Notes: a model not told the origin generated them from the letters alone. A stretch of 7,534 bases of DNA from an uncultured Bacteroidales bacterium (GCA_937864935.1 CALMDN010000477.1:1-7534), one strand, 5' to 3'. Numbered from the stretch's first letter, positions 1-6,913 are shown. Translations and numbers: made by a program.

Positions 1-1095
1 AATTTCATCTCCGATGAATTTTCGAAAGCCAATTTGCGGCCGGGTGAGCAGGAACAGCTTGAAAATGAATCGGAAACCCTTACCCATGCTGAGGAGATCA
101 AAGTGCGGCTTTATGCAGCCGCCAACGCCATGAGTGAAGGGGAGATCAACATTCTGAGAAGTCTTGGCGAAGTGAATACCGGCCTTCAGCAGGCTGCACG
201 CTACCACAGGGAGCTTACGGAGCTTCAGGAGCGGGTGGCCGCCTGTATTGTTGAGCTCCGTGACGTGGATTCGGCAATTCAGAAGCAACTGGAAGAGGTG
301 GTGCACAACCCGCAGCGGCTTGAAGAAATCAACGAACGGCTTAACCTCATTTACCATCTTCAGCAGAAACACCGGGTGAAGACAGTGGATGAGCTTTTGG
401 AGGTGTACGGGGAGATTGACAACAAAATAGCCGCCATTGAACAGCTGGGACAGGAAAAAAGCAGACTGGGGGAGCTGATCAGCCAAAAGTCAGACGGTCT
501 TATGAAGCTGGCGCAGGCGCTGAGCGAAAGCCGGAGATCGGTGATCAGGGAAACCGAAACCACCCTGATTGAGACGGTTTCCATGCTCGGTATGCCCAAT
601 GCCGGATTTCAGGTGGGGCACAGCCTGTTGCCTGAACCTGGTCGCGATGGATTGGACAGGATACATTTTCTGTTCAGTGCCAACAAAGGGGTTGCCCTTG
701 CTGAACTCTCCAGAATTGCCTCAGGTGGTGAATTGTCACGGCTCATGCTGGCCGTTAAATCATTGATTTCAAGTGCCGGCTTACTGCCTACCATCATTTT
801 TGATGAAATAGACACAGGTATATCCGGTGAAACAGCCACAAAAGTAGGAGCCATCCTTACGCGGATCGCATCGAAGATGCAGGTGATTGCCATTACCCAT
901 CTCCCCCAGATTGCCGGAAGAAGTGATCAGCACTTCAAGGTATTCAAATTTGACGACGGATTGCGCACCTGGTCAGCCATTGAACAGCTGAACCCTGATC
1001 AGCGCATTGCCGAACTGGCACTGATGATCAGCGGAGATCCTGATTCACCGGCCGCCAGAAATGCTGCAAAAGAGTTGCTTTTAAACAAACCCTGA
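1..1095 (+). CDS. recN: RecN DNA repair ATPase, C-terminal part (5' truncated by window edge)
   Basis: RecN is an SMC-like ABC ATPase that acts in the cytoplasm on DNA double-strand breaks. The frame is open from base 1, so the gene starts upstream; 364 codons are present of a protein usually near 550. An alpha-helical, Glu/Leu-rich coiled-coil arm fills roughly the first 200 residues. The C-terminal ATPase lobe follows: ABC signature SGGELSR at 721-741, Walker B IIFDEID at 793-813 followed by TGISGETA, and the H-loop histidine in AITHLPQIAG (codon 898-900). The Walker A lobe is expected upstream of the window. The order coiled coil, signature, Walker B, H-loop and the TGISG D-loop are typical of RecN rather than of other ABC proteins. 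No frame disruption is seen. The stop codon lies in the loop of a hairpin (1080-1110). Confidence 0.95.
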   Translation, partial: NFISDEFSKANLRPGEQEQLENESETLTHAEEIKVRLYAAANAMSEGEINILRSLGEVNTGLQQAARYHRELTELQERVAACIVELRDVDSAIQKQLEEVVHNPQRLEEINERLNLIYHLQQKHRVKTVDELLEVYGEIDNKIAAIEQLGQEKSRLGELISQKSDGLMKLAQALSESRRSVIRETETTLIETVSMLGMPNAGFQVGHSLLPEPGRDGLDRIHFLFSANKGVALAELSRIASGGELSRLMLAVKSLISSAGLLPTIIFDEIDTGISGETATKVGAILTRIASKMQVIAITHLPQIAGRSDQHFKVFKFDDGLRTWSAIEQLNPDQRIAELALMISGDPDSPAARNAAKELLLNKP

Positions 1096-1110
1096 TTTGG
1101 TTTGTTTGAA
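1080..1110 (+). terminator. Hairpin overlapping the recN stop codon, possible weak terminator
   Basis: AAACAAACC (1083-1091) and GGTTTGTTT (1099-1107) are perfect inverted repeats around a 7-base loop that contains the TGA stop. Three further pairs, one of them G-U, extend the stem outward. There is no T-run after the stem, although the descending arm itself is T-rich. It may end recN transcription or protect the mRNA end. Whether it terminates is uncertain, because fabI follows 62 bp downstream of the recN stop on the same strand. Confidence 0.4.
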
Positions 1111-1157
1111 TTGCCGGAAAGAATAACGAGTAAAGATTAAACACTAAAACTGTAATT

Positions 1158-2027
1158 ATGGCTTATAACCTGTTAAAAGGGAAAAAAGGAATTATTTTCG
1201 GTGCTCTCAACAGCAATTCCATTGCCTGGAAGATCGCAGAGCGCGCCCATGAGGAAGGGGCACAACTGGTGCTGACCAACACACCCCTCGCCATACGGAT
1301 GGGCGAAATGGATGAGCTGGCCGCCAAAACAGGCTCACACATGATACCAGCCGATGCAACCAGCATTGCGGATCTGGAAAACCTGTTTACGAAGTCACTG
1401 GAGCTCTTCGGCGGAAAGATCGATTTTGTGCTCCACTCCATCGGCATGTCACCCAATGTCAGGAAGAAACTTCCCTACGACGACATCAATTACGACTTTT
1501 TTGCCAAAACACTCGATATTTCAGCGGTTTCTTTTCACAAGATGATACAGACTGCCAAAAAGCTGGATGCCATTTCAGAGTGGGGCTCCATTGTAGCTGT
1601 CTCGTACATCGCAGCGCAGCGTACACTGTTTGAATACAACGATATGGCCGATGCCAAAGCCGTGCTCGAATCCATAGCCCGGAGTTTCGGATACATTTAT
1701 GGTCGTGAAAAACATGTGCGCATCAACACCATCTCACAGTCGCCCACCCCGACTACCGCCGGGCAGGGGGTAAAAGGTTTTTCCGGACTGATGGATTTTA
1801 CAGAACGCATGTCGCCGCTGGGCAATGCCACCGCTGATGAATGTGCCGACTACTGCATAACCCTGTTCTCCGACCTTACCAAAAAGGTTACCATGCAGAA
1901 CCTCTACCACGACGGAGGTTTCAGCAGCATGGGTATGAGCGCCAGGGCCATGACCCAGTACAACAAAAGCCTCGAATGTAAAGAGTGTCACGAAAATCCG
2001 CTGAATCATCCCGACAGGGAACAATAG
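1158..2027 (+). CDS. fabI: Enoyl-[acyl-carrier-protein] reductase, FabI type
   Basis: FabI catalyses the last step of each cycle of type II fatty acid elongation, the NAD(P)H-dependent reduction of trans-2-enoyl-ACP, in the cytoplasm. The 289-residue protein is a short-chain dehydrogenase/reductase. The nucleotide-binding loop is FGALNSNSIAW (residues 14-24). Y150 and the pair Y160-x6-K167 (EYNDMADAK) correspond to E. coli Y146, Y156 and K163. The substrate loop SPTPTTAGQGVKGF (195-208) has the form common in Bacteroidota. G96, M163 and F208 align by eye with E. coli G93, M159 and F203, positions where changes give triclosan resistance, so a sensitive enzyme is inferred. The protein is longer than the 262-residue E. 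coli enzyme by a C-terminal tail containing CKECH (274-278). The ATG follows an A-rich leader without a Shine-Dalgarno sequence. No clear TAnnTTTG box lies in the 62 bp after recN, so co-transcription with recN is possible. Confidence 0.97.
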   Translation: MAYNLLKGKKGIIFGALNSNSIAWKIAERAHEEGAQLVLTNTPLAIRMGEMDELAAKTGSHMIPADATSIADLENLFTKSLELFGGKIDFVLHSIGMSPNVRKKLPYDDINYDFFAKTLDISAVSFHKMIQTAKKLDAISEWGSIVAVSYIAAQRTLFEYNDMADAKAVLESIARSFGYIYGREKHVRINTISQSPTPTTAGQGVKGFSGLMDFTERMSPLGNATADECADYCITLFSDLTKKVTMQNLYHDGGFSSMGMSARAMTQYNKSLECKECHENPLNHPDREQ

Positions 2028-2040
2028 CCGGTTTCACTGA

Positions 2041-2475
2041 TCAGAAGCTGATCGTATATCCATAGGAATTGCCGCCGGCAGGTTTATCTGCCGGCTTTTC
2101 TTTGTTCTTGTCTCCGGCAACGGTATAACTGATGTTGATGCTGTTTGTGACGGGCAACCTGAATTTGACCCTGGTGCGCAGACTGCTTCTGACTTTCATC
2201 CCATAATTGTCGGCGGCGGCGTATTTCAGCAGTGAGATCAGCCTGATGGCCTCCTGGTCACAGCCATACCCGAGTCCGTTGATTACATGGATATCCTCCA
2301 CATGACCATCGTTGTTTACGGTGTACCCGACATGAACTTCCCCTTCAATGCGGTTTTGAAGGGCTTCGGGCGGATAAACCAGGCTGGCAGCGATGAAGGC
2401 ATGCATGGCCCTGTTACCTCCCGGATACTGAGGCATTCTGATAAAACTTCTTTCCTTCCTGCTTTTCTTCGTCAT
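2041..2475 (-). CDS. Small unanchored TonB C-terminal domain protein
   Basis: The 144-residue product matches the TonB/TolA C-terminal fold seen in Bacteroidota TonB-family proteins. The landmarks are PQYPGG (15-20), AMHAFIAASLVYPPEA (23-38), the IEGEVHVGYTVNNDGHVEDIHVINGLGYGCDQEA region (43-76) and a closing beta strand TRVKFRLP (101-108). Canonical TonB links inner-membrane ExbBD to outer-membrane receptors. This one has no transmembrane segment, no signal peptide and no Pro-rich linker; its N-terminus is basic (MTKKSRKER) and it looks soluble. An in-frame TAA lies one codon upstream of the ATG, so it is not an obviously trimmed longer protein. A 36-residue Lys/Gly-rich tail (109-144) has no recognised function. 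The gene converges on fabI with 13 bp between the stop codons, and its promoter is probably at 2495-2502. Domain assignment is firm; cellular role is unknown. Confidence 0.8.
   Translation of the reverse strand: MTKKSRKERSFIRMPQYPGGNRAMHAFIAASLVYPPEALQNRIEGEVHVGYTVNNDGHVEDIHVINGLGYGCDQEAIRLISLLKYAAADNYGMKVRSSLRTRVKFRLPVTNSINISYTVAGDKNKEKPADKPAGGNSYGYTISF
2074..2107 (+). terminator. Intrinsic terminator for fabI, embedded in the convergent gene
   Basis: GCCGGCAG (2074-2081) pairs perfectly with CTGCCGGC (2088-2095). A G-U pair (2082/2087) closes a TTTA loop, and the stem is followed by the T-rich tract TTTTCTTTGTTCTT. The T-tract lies only on the plus-strand 3' side, so it should act on transcripts arriving from fabI, whose stop is 47 bp upstream. 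On the minus strand the same bases encode residues 127-134 (KPADKPAG) of the TonB-like protein. Confidence 0.75.
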
Positions 2476-2494
2476 CTTTTACCTGTCTTCACTG

Positions 2495-2502
2495 CAAAGA
2501 TA
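2495..2502 (-). promoter_or_regulatory. Bacteroidota -7 box for the TonB-like gene
   Basis: Read on the minus strand this is TATCTTTG, a perfect TAnnTTTG box. It sits 19 bp upstream of the ATG (2475), which would give a leader of only about a dozen bases. No TTG -33 element is evident at the usual distance, so the call rests on the -7 box and its position. Confidence 0.5.
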
Positions 2503-2673
2503 AGAGCAATAATCTATGTTGTGATGGAAAAATGAGCATGGCTTCATTGCGTAACGCTCAACTCATTACTCTGGCTGGATGCAATATATAATCATTTTAA
2601 TCAGCTATTTATTTATCAATAAATCAACAGGATAGAAAATCCGGTCTGCAGTTTTTTTTCTGTGGCGGAGCCC

Positions 2674-2707
2674 ATTGAATCAAGGATGCCAAATAATGCT
2701 ATATTTG
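2674..2707 (+). promoter_or_regulatory. Bacteroidota-type promoter for etfBA
   Basis: The -7 box TATATTTG (2700-2707) matches TAnnTTTG perfectly. ATTG (2674-2677) lies 22 bases upstream as a -33 element, within the range seen in this phylum. Transcription would start near 2714 and leave a leader of about 130 bases before the etfB ATG at 2843. Confidence 0.6.
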
Positions 2708-2842
2708 CAATGGGTATATACTGCCTGAGGCCATAGGGAAAACAGACGTTCAGCAGCATCGGGAAGATTTCCGGTAACTGTTGCCGATCCGGGGTATATT
2801 TCCAGGTATTTGATTTATAACCAAAAACAAATAAGTGTTTTT

Positions 2843-3592
2843 ATGAAAATTCTGGTTTGTATCAGCAATGTTCCGGATACTACAACGAAAGTTAAGTTTG
2901 TAGATGACCTCCGGAAGCTGGATGTTAATGGAATACAATGGGTAATCAATCCGTGGGATGAGCTGGCCCTGACCCGCGCCCTGGAGCTGAAGGAAGATGC
3001 TTCCAATGCCGTTCAGACTGTGACAGTGGCCCATGTGGGACCTGCATCTGCCGAACCTACCATCCGTAAGGCACTGGCCATCGGAGCCGATGATGCCATC
3101 AGGGTGAACACCGATCCCGAAGATGCGTATGTGGTGGCAGCCCAGCTGGCAGAAGTGCTGAAGGCAGATCCTTACGACATCGTATTGTGCGGCATTGAGT
3201 CGAGCGACCACAACGGGTCTACGGTAGGAGGGATGCTGGCCGAAATGCTGGAATACCCTTCCGTGAGTTGTGTATCTTCACTGCGTATCGAAAACGGACA
3301 GCCTGTAGTTTCCCGCGAGATTGACGGCGGTAAGGAAACAGTCAGCGTTCCGGCTCCTTTCGTTGCTGTGGTGCAGAAGGGAATTGCCAAAGAGCCCCGG
3401 ATTGCAGCCATGCGCGGCATTATGTCGGCCCGTACAAAACCCATCAGGGTGTTTGAACCCAAAGCCATTGAAGGCCTGACCGGCGTTACCGGCTACGAAA
3501 TGCCCAAACCAAGGGCTGCCTGCAAATACGTGGATGCCGACAATGCCGGACAATTGATAGAATTGCTCCAGAATGAAGCCCGCGTTTTCTGA
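2843..3592 (+). CDS. etfB: Electron transfer flavoprotein beta subunit, Bacteroidota (non-bifurcating) type
   Basis: EtfB pairs with EtfA in a soluble FAD-containing heterodimer that accepts electrons from acyl-CoA dehydrogenases. The 249-residue protein starts MKILVCISNVPDT, aligning with the usual MKI(V)V..K.VPDT beginning of the family; this places the start at 2843 rather than at an in-frame TTG at 2810. Further family features are INPWDELALTRALELKE (35-51), the LRKALAIGAD-like stretch TIRKALAIGAD (73-83), REIDGGKET (158-166) close to the EtfB signature, and MRGIMSARTKP (190-200). The nucleotide-binding loop reads GIESSDHNGSTVGG (117-130), lacking the GRQAIDGDTAQVGP motif of bifurcating EtfBs, so the second nucleotide is predicted to be AMP rather than FAD (inference). 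etfA follows after 33 bp. The upstream promoter is at 2674-2707. Confidence 0.95.
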   Translation: MKILVCISNVPDTTTKVKFVDDLRKLDVNGIQWVINPWDELALTRALELKEDASNAVQTVTVAHVGPASAEPTIRKALAIGADDAIRVNTDPEDAYVVAAQLAEVLKADPYDIVLCGIESSDHNGSTVGGMLAEMLEYPSVSCVSSLRIENGQPVVSREIDGGKETVSVPAPFVAVVQKGIAKEPRIAAMRGIMSARTKPIRVFEPKAIEGLTGVTGYEMPKPRAACKYVDADNAGQLIELLQNEARVF

Positions 3593-3625
3593 TCATTTTT
3601 GTTGTAACATTTTAAAAATATTTAT

Positions 3626-4597
3626 ATGTCAGTTTTAGTTTTTCTCGAAAATTGGGATGGCAGATTCAAAAAGCTCTCGTTTGAACTGGTGTCGTATGCA
3701 TCGAAAGTCGCTGAAATGCTCGGAGAAGAGGTGGTGGCGCTTTCCATTGGCCAGGTAGATGCTTCAGAGCTTGAGAAACCTGCACTTTACGGAGCATCAA
3801 AGATCGTCAGCATTGAAGATGGCAACCTTAAAGCGGTTGACGAACAGGCCTACACGGCATTGATAGCCGGAACTGCCAATCAATTGGGTGCCGGAGTGGT
3901 GATTCTATCCAACAACAACAATGGTAAATCGCTGGCCCCCAGGCTTTCGGTACGGCTGAAAGCAGGAATTGCCTCCGGTGTCAGCAGACTGCCGGTTTCA
4001 GTGAATCCGTTTGTGGTTTACAAAAAAGTATATTCAGGTAAGGCGTTCTCAAACGTTGAAATAAAAACCCCGGTGAAGATCCTTACCCTGGCCCAGAATT
4101 CGTTCGAACTCATCGAAAATCCGAAACCTGTTGTGATTGAGAAATCAACAGCTCAGGCGGATGCACAGCTCCTGAAGACCCGGGTTACCGAAGTTGAGAA
4201 ACAAACAGGTAAGATCCTGCTCACCGATGCCGATATTGTTGTTTCCGGCGGCAGGGGAATGCGTTCGGCTGACAACTGGGGACCGCTGCTCGAAATGGCA
4301 GAACTGCTTGGAGCAGCCACAGCCTGTTCCCGTCCCGTTTCTGATGAAGGCTGGCGCCCGCATGGAGAACATACAGGACAAACAGGGAAAATCATCGCCC
4401 CCAATCTCTATTTTGCCATAGGAATCTCCGGTGCCATTCAGCACCTTGCCGGAATCAGCTCATCGAAGTACATCGTTGCCATCAACACCGACAAGGATGC
4501 TCCCATCTTTGAAGCGGCCCAGTATGGTATTGTCGGCGATGCCCTCAAAGTACTTCCCAAACTGGTAGAGAAACTCAGGGAAGTGAAGTCAAAATAA
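3626..4597 (+). CDS. etfA: Electron transfer flavoprotein alpha subunit
   Basis: EtfA provides the main FAD site of the Etf heterodimer. The 323-residue length is normal. The N-terminal domain (1 to about 190) is the EtfB-like fold. The C-terminal FAD domain carries SGGRGM (207-212), SRPVSDEG (235-242), GQTGKIIAP (251-259), GISGAIQH (266-273), IVAIN (283-287) and DAPIF (291-295), closely following the EtfA family signature. Thr-Gly-Gln-Thr-Gly and the Gln-His pair contact FAD in known structures. The gene lies 33 bp after etfB, and the spacer is A/T-rich with no Shine-Dalgarno sequence, so the two are surely co-transcribed. A strong hairpin with a T-tract follows 24 bp after the stop. Co-location with the EMO-like genes points to menaquinone, rather than NAD, as the electron partner. 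Confidence 0.97.
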   Translation: MSVLVFLENWDGRFKKLSFELVSYASKVAEMLGEEVVALSIGQVDASELEKPALYGASKIVSIEDGNLKAVDEQAYTALIAGTANQLGAGVVILSNNNNGKSLAPRLSVRLKAGIASGVSRLPVSVNPFVVYKKVYSGKAFSNVEIKTPVKILTLAQNSFELIENPKPVVIEKSTAQADAQLLKTRVTEVEKQTGKILLTDADIVVSGGRGMRSADNWGPLLEMAELLGAATACSRPVSDEGWRPHGEHTGQTGKIIAPNLYFAIGISGAIQHLAGISSSKYIVAINTDKDAPIFEAAQYGIVGDALKVLPKLVEKLREVKSK

Positions 4598-4621
4598 GAG
4601 AAAGTCAGAAAATCAGGATTT

Positions 4622-4669
4622 TGCCCTGTTTTTCCGGCTGAAACCGGAATCAGGGCATTTTTCATTTTT
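4622..4669 (+). terminator. Two-tier hairpin terminator between etfA and the EMO-like genes
   Basis: The outer stem pairs TGCCCTG (4622-4628) with CAGGGCA (4651-4657). The inner stem pairs TTCCGG (4632-4637) with CCGGAA (4644-4649) around a CTGAAA loop. The arms are joined by a small asymmetric internal loop. TTTTTCATTTTT follows directly. The next ATG is at 4682, only 12 bp later, leaving no room for a separate promoter in between. Partial termination or read-through is therefore likely. Confidence 0.75.
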
Positions 4670-4681
4670 AATACAACCGAT

Positions 4682-6001
4682 ATGGTCAGACAAATCGCAT
4701 TTGCAGTAACACTGCTGATAACACTCGGAGTTTTTGCTTTCACCATCAACCGCCTGATAAGCTACTTCAGGTTTACCAAAGCCAGCTTTCCTGTAAGGGA
4801 TTTGGGCAAACGTTTCCGCGTGATGCTCGAGGTAGCCATCGGACAGACCAAAATTTTCAGGCATCCGGTGATGGGATTCTTCCACGCCCTGGTCTTCTGG
4901 GGATTTTGTGTAATTGCCTTTGGCAGTATAGAAATGGTGATCGACGGACTCTCGGGTGCGGAACGGTCGCTCAGGGTGCTGGGAGGCTTTCATGATTTCA
5001 TCATGGCCTCGGGCGATATTTTTGCCCTGCTGGTAACCATTTCTATTCTCATATTCCTTTCCCGCCGCCTTTTTGTGCATGTTAAACGCTTCGAAGGTAT
5101 TGAGATGAAGAAAAAGTCGCACCAGGATGCCAACCTGGCACTGTCGATGATCCTGTTGCTGATGATTTCACTGCTCGGGATGAACGCTGCCTATGTGCAG
5201 ATGCAGACTGATGCAGGTGAACCGATATACGGGGTTTATCCGGTGGGTGCGGCCTTATCGGTCCTGCTTGCCGGGCTTTCGCCTCAAGGGCTGCATCTCG
5301 CCCATGAGGTTTTCTGGTGGGCGCACATCCTGCTGATCTTTGCCTTTGCCAACATCCTGCCTTATTCCAAGCATTTTCATGTGTTTATGTCGGTTCCCAA
5401 CACCTTCCTTACCCGGCTTGAACCATTGGGAAAACTCACCAACATGGATGACATCACCCGCGAAGTAAAGCTCATGCTTGATCCGGAGACAGCATTCAGT
5501 GCCCCTGCAGCGGAAACACCGGTAGGTCGTTTCGGGGTAAAGGATGTGGAAGATGTCTCCTGGAAGAATTATTTCGACTCGCTTTCGTGCACTGAATGTG
5601 GCCGCTGCACCGCTGTTTGTCCGGCCAATACGACCGGAAAAATGCTTTCACCCCGCAAGATTTTCATGGATCTCAGGGCCAGGATGAAGGAAAAAGGTCC
5701 CGGACTGGTTAAAAACGGCCGTGAATTCAGCGACAACAGGTCTCTGTTGCGTGATTACATCAGCGAAGCAGAGCTGTGGGCCTGTACCACCTGCAATGCC
5801 TGTGCCCAGGAGTGCCCTGTGAACATCAACCACCCGACCCTGATTGTGGACATGCGCCGATACCTTGTGATGGAGGAAAGCAGCGCTCCGGGCGGACTGA
5901 AGACCATGTTCTCCAACATTGAAAACAACGGCGCTCCCTGGCAGTATTCCCCGGAAGACCGGCTGTTGTGGGCTGAAAACCTCGAAATCAAAGTATCTTA
6001 A
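4682..6001 (+). CDS. Membrane cytochrome-b-like / 2x[4Fe-4S] subunit of an Etf:menaquinone oxidoreductase (HdrDE-like)
   Basis: The 439-residue protein joins a nitrate-reductase-gamma/HdrE-like membrane domain to a ferredoxin-like domain. Hydrophobic helices are visible near residues 4-24, 65-88, 111-132, 150-170 and 206-227. Histidines near them (H61, H68, H104, H133, H205, H208, H215, H231, H233) are candidate haem b ligands. Two [4Fe-4S] motifs follow: C303-xx-C306-xx-C309-xxx-C313-P and C368-xx-C371-xx-C374-xxx-C378-P. This is the N-terminal two thirds of EMO-type enzymes, known from fatty- and aromatic-acid degraders, which move electrons from reduced Etf to menaquinone. In those the CCG domain is fused; here it is the separate next gene, 16 bp downstream. 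Position right after etfBA supports the role. Glycolate/lactate-type or HdrD-like oxidoreductases share parts of this layout but usually not with etfBA. The haem and quinone sites are inferred. Confidence 0.85.
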   Translation: MVRQIAFAVTLLITLGVFAFTINRLISYFRFTKASFPVRDLGKRFRVMLEVAIGQTKIFRHPVMGFFHALVFWGFCVIAFGSIEMVIDGLSGAERSLRVLGGFHDFIMASGDIFALLVTISILIFLSRRLFVHVKRFEGIEMKKKSHQDANLALSMILLLMISLLGMNAAYVQMQTDAGEPIYGVYPVGAALSVLLAGLSPQGLHLAHEVFWWAHILLIFAFANILPYSKHFHVFMSVPNTFLTRLEPLGKLTNMDDITREVKLMLDPETAFSAPAAETPVGRFGVKDVEDVSWKNYFDSLSCTECGRCTAVCPANTTGKMLSPRKIFMDLRARMKEKGPGLVKNGREFSDNRSLLRDYISEAELWACTTCNACAQECPVNINHPTLIVDMRRYLVMEESSAPGGLKTMFSNIENNGAPWQYSPEDRLLWAENLEIKVS

Positions 6002-6017
6002 TTAATGCTGAAAAATC

Positions 6018-6809
6018 ATGGAATCAAAGATAATTTCTGTACCTGTCATGGCCGATCTGTTTGCCAGGGGCGAAAAACCTGAATTTCTTTTCTGGGTTGG
6101 CTGTGCCGGTGCCTACGACGACCGTTACAGGAAAGTAACCAGGGCCTTTACCAAAATACTTACCCACCTCAACATCAGCTACGCTGTTCTCGGGAAAGAA
6201 GAAACCTGTACCGGCGATCCTGCGCGCAGGGCCGGCAACGAAATGCTCTATCAGATGCAGGCGTTGCAGATCATCGATACCCTGACCCGTTACGACGTAA
6301 AGAAAATCATCACCATCTGCCCGCACTGTTTTAACATCTTCAGGAACGAATATCCCGATCTTGGCGGACACTATGAGGTCACCAATTATGTGCAGTTTCT
6401 TGATCAGTATATTGAAAACGGCAGCCTGAAGGTGGATGATACCCTGTTCGGGAATACCCGGATTACCTACCACGATCCCTGTTACCTTGGCAGGGGAAAC
6501 GACATCTACGCTGAGCCACGCAGTATCCTGAAAAGGCTTACCCGTGATTTTGTTGAACTCGAACGCAACAAAAGCTTCTCCTATTGCTGTGGTGCCGGCG
6601 GAGCCCAGATGTTCAAGGAAGCTGAAGAAGGAAAAAAAGAGGTGTTCATCGAGCGTACCGAAGAGGTACTGCGCAGCAAAGCCGGCATTGTTGCCACCGC
6701 CTGCCCGTTCTGTATGACGATGCTGACCGATGGACTGAAATACAAGAACAGCGAGGAGGTGAAAAATCTCGACATCGCTGAACTTATCGTGCAGGTAATG
6801 GATCTTTGA
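6018..6809 (+). CDS. Double CCG-domain (HdrB/HdrD-like, DUF224-type) subunit, partner of the preceding membrane protein
   Basis: The 263-residue soluble protein has two cysteine-rich CCG domains. The N-terminal one reads C29-x34-C64-T-G-x34-C101-PH-C104, within ETCTGDPARRAGNE and ITICPHCFNIFRNEYP. The C-terminal one reads C155-x34-C190-C191-G-x36-C229-PF-C232, within YHDPCYLGRGN, SYCCGAGG and ACPFCMTML. In heterodisulfide reductases such domains bind non-cubane [4Fe-4S] clusters; the C-terminal copy here is complete, while the first has Thr in place of the second Cys, as is common in this Etf-linked family. It would pass electrons between Etf and the ferredoxin-like domain of the 4682-6001 product, on the cytoplasmic face. 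No membrane segment or signal peptide is present. The spacing of 16 bp implies translational coupling or at least one transcript. The exact electron acceptor is inferred from context. A strong terminator follows at 6884-6913. Confidence 0.9.
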   Translation: MESKIISVPVMADLFARGEKPEFLFWVGCAGAYDDRYRKVTRAFTKILTHLNISYAVLGKEETCTGDPARRAGNEMLYQMQALQIIDTLTRYDVKKIITICPHCFNIFRNEYPDLGGHYEVTNYVQFLDQYIENGSLKVDDTLFGNTRITYHDPCYLGRGNDIYAEPRSILKRLTRDFVELERNKSFSYCCGAGGAQMFKEAEEGKKEVFIERTEEVLRSKAGIVATACPFCMTMLTDGLKYKNSEEVKNLDIAELIVQVMDL

Positions 6810-6883
6810 TCTTTGCCGGACTATTCGCCTGACCGGTTTCATGGAAAAATACTCCGGGCCGGTTTAACGGTATTATTCCAACT

Positions 6884-6913
6884 ACAAACCCAGACCCTGG
6901 GTTTGTTTTTTTT
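6884..6913 (+). terminator. Strong intrinsic terminator ending the EMO-like unit
   Basis: ACAAACCCAG (6884-6893) and CTGGGTTTGT (6897-6906) form a perfect 10 bp stem with an ACC loop. A run of eight T residues (6906-6913) follows. It lies 74 bp after the stop of the CCG-domain gene and upstream of the next promoter, so it separates the two Etf units. Confidence 0.88.

Larger units (their letters stand above)
2476..2842. other. 367 bp intergenic region between divergent genes
   Basis: This AT-rich gap separates the minus-strand TonB-like gene from plus-strand etfB. It holds a -7 box for the former (2495-2502) and a -33/-7 pair for the latter (2674-2707). An 8-base T-run at 2652-2659 has no stable hairpin before it. 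No conserved open frame, RNA gene or recognised riboswitch was seen. The middle (about 2510-2670) remains unexplained. Confidence 0.6.

Noticed and set aside
34..36. TTG as a start for the recN fragment
   Set aside because: The frame is open to base 1 and the residues before it continue the RecN coiled coil, so the gene starts upstream.
1977..1991. CKECH (CXXCH) haem-c-like motif in the FabI tail
   Set aside because: FabI is cytoplasmic with no signal peptide, so covalent haem attachment is not expected; the motif lies in a variable C-terminal extension and is most likely chance.
2652..2659. Eight-T run as a terminator
   Set aside because: No stable GC stem precedes it and no plus-strand gene ends nearby.
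2810..2842. TTG start extending EtfB by 11 residues
   Set aside because: The family N-terminus begins exactly at the ATG at 2843, and the extra residues resemble untranslated leader.
2750..3211. Minus-strand open frame across the etfB start
   Set aside because: It overlaps a clear etfB and shows no domain; shadow of the real gene.
4613..5122. Minus-strand open frame of 169 codons opposite the membrane protein
   Set aside because: It overlaps the terminator and the transmembrane coding region and has no recognisable domain.
6024..6842. Long open frame on the minus strand opposite the CCG-domain gene
   Set aside because: The plus-strand frame has all cysteine motifs of a known family; the reverse product shows no domain and is a codon-bias shadow.
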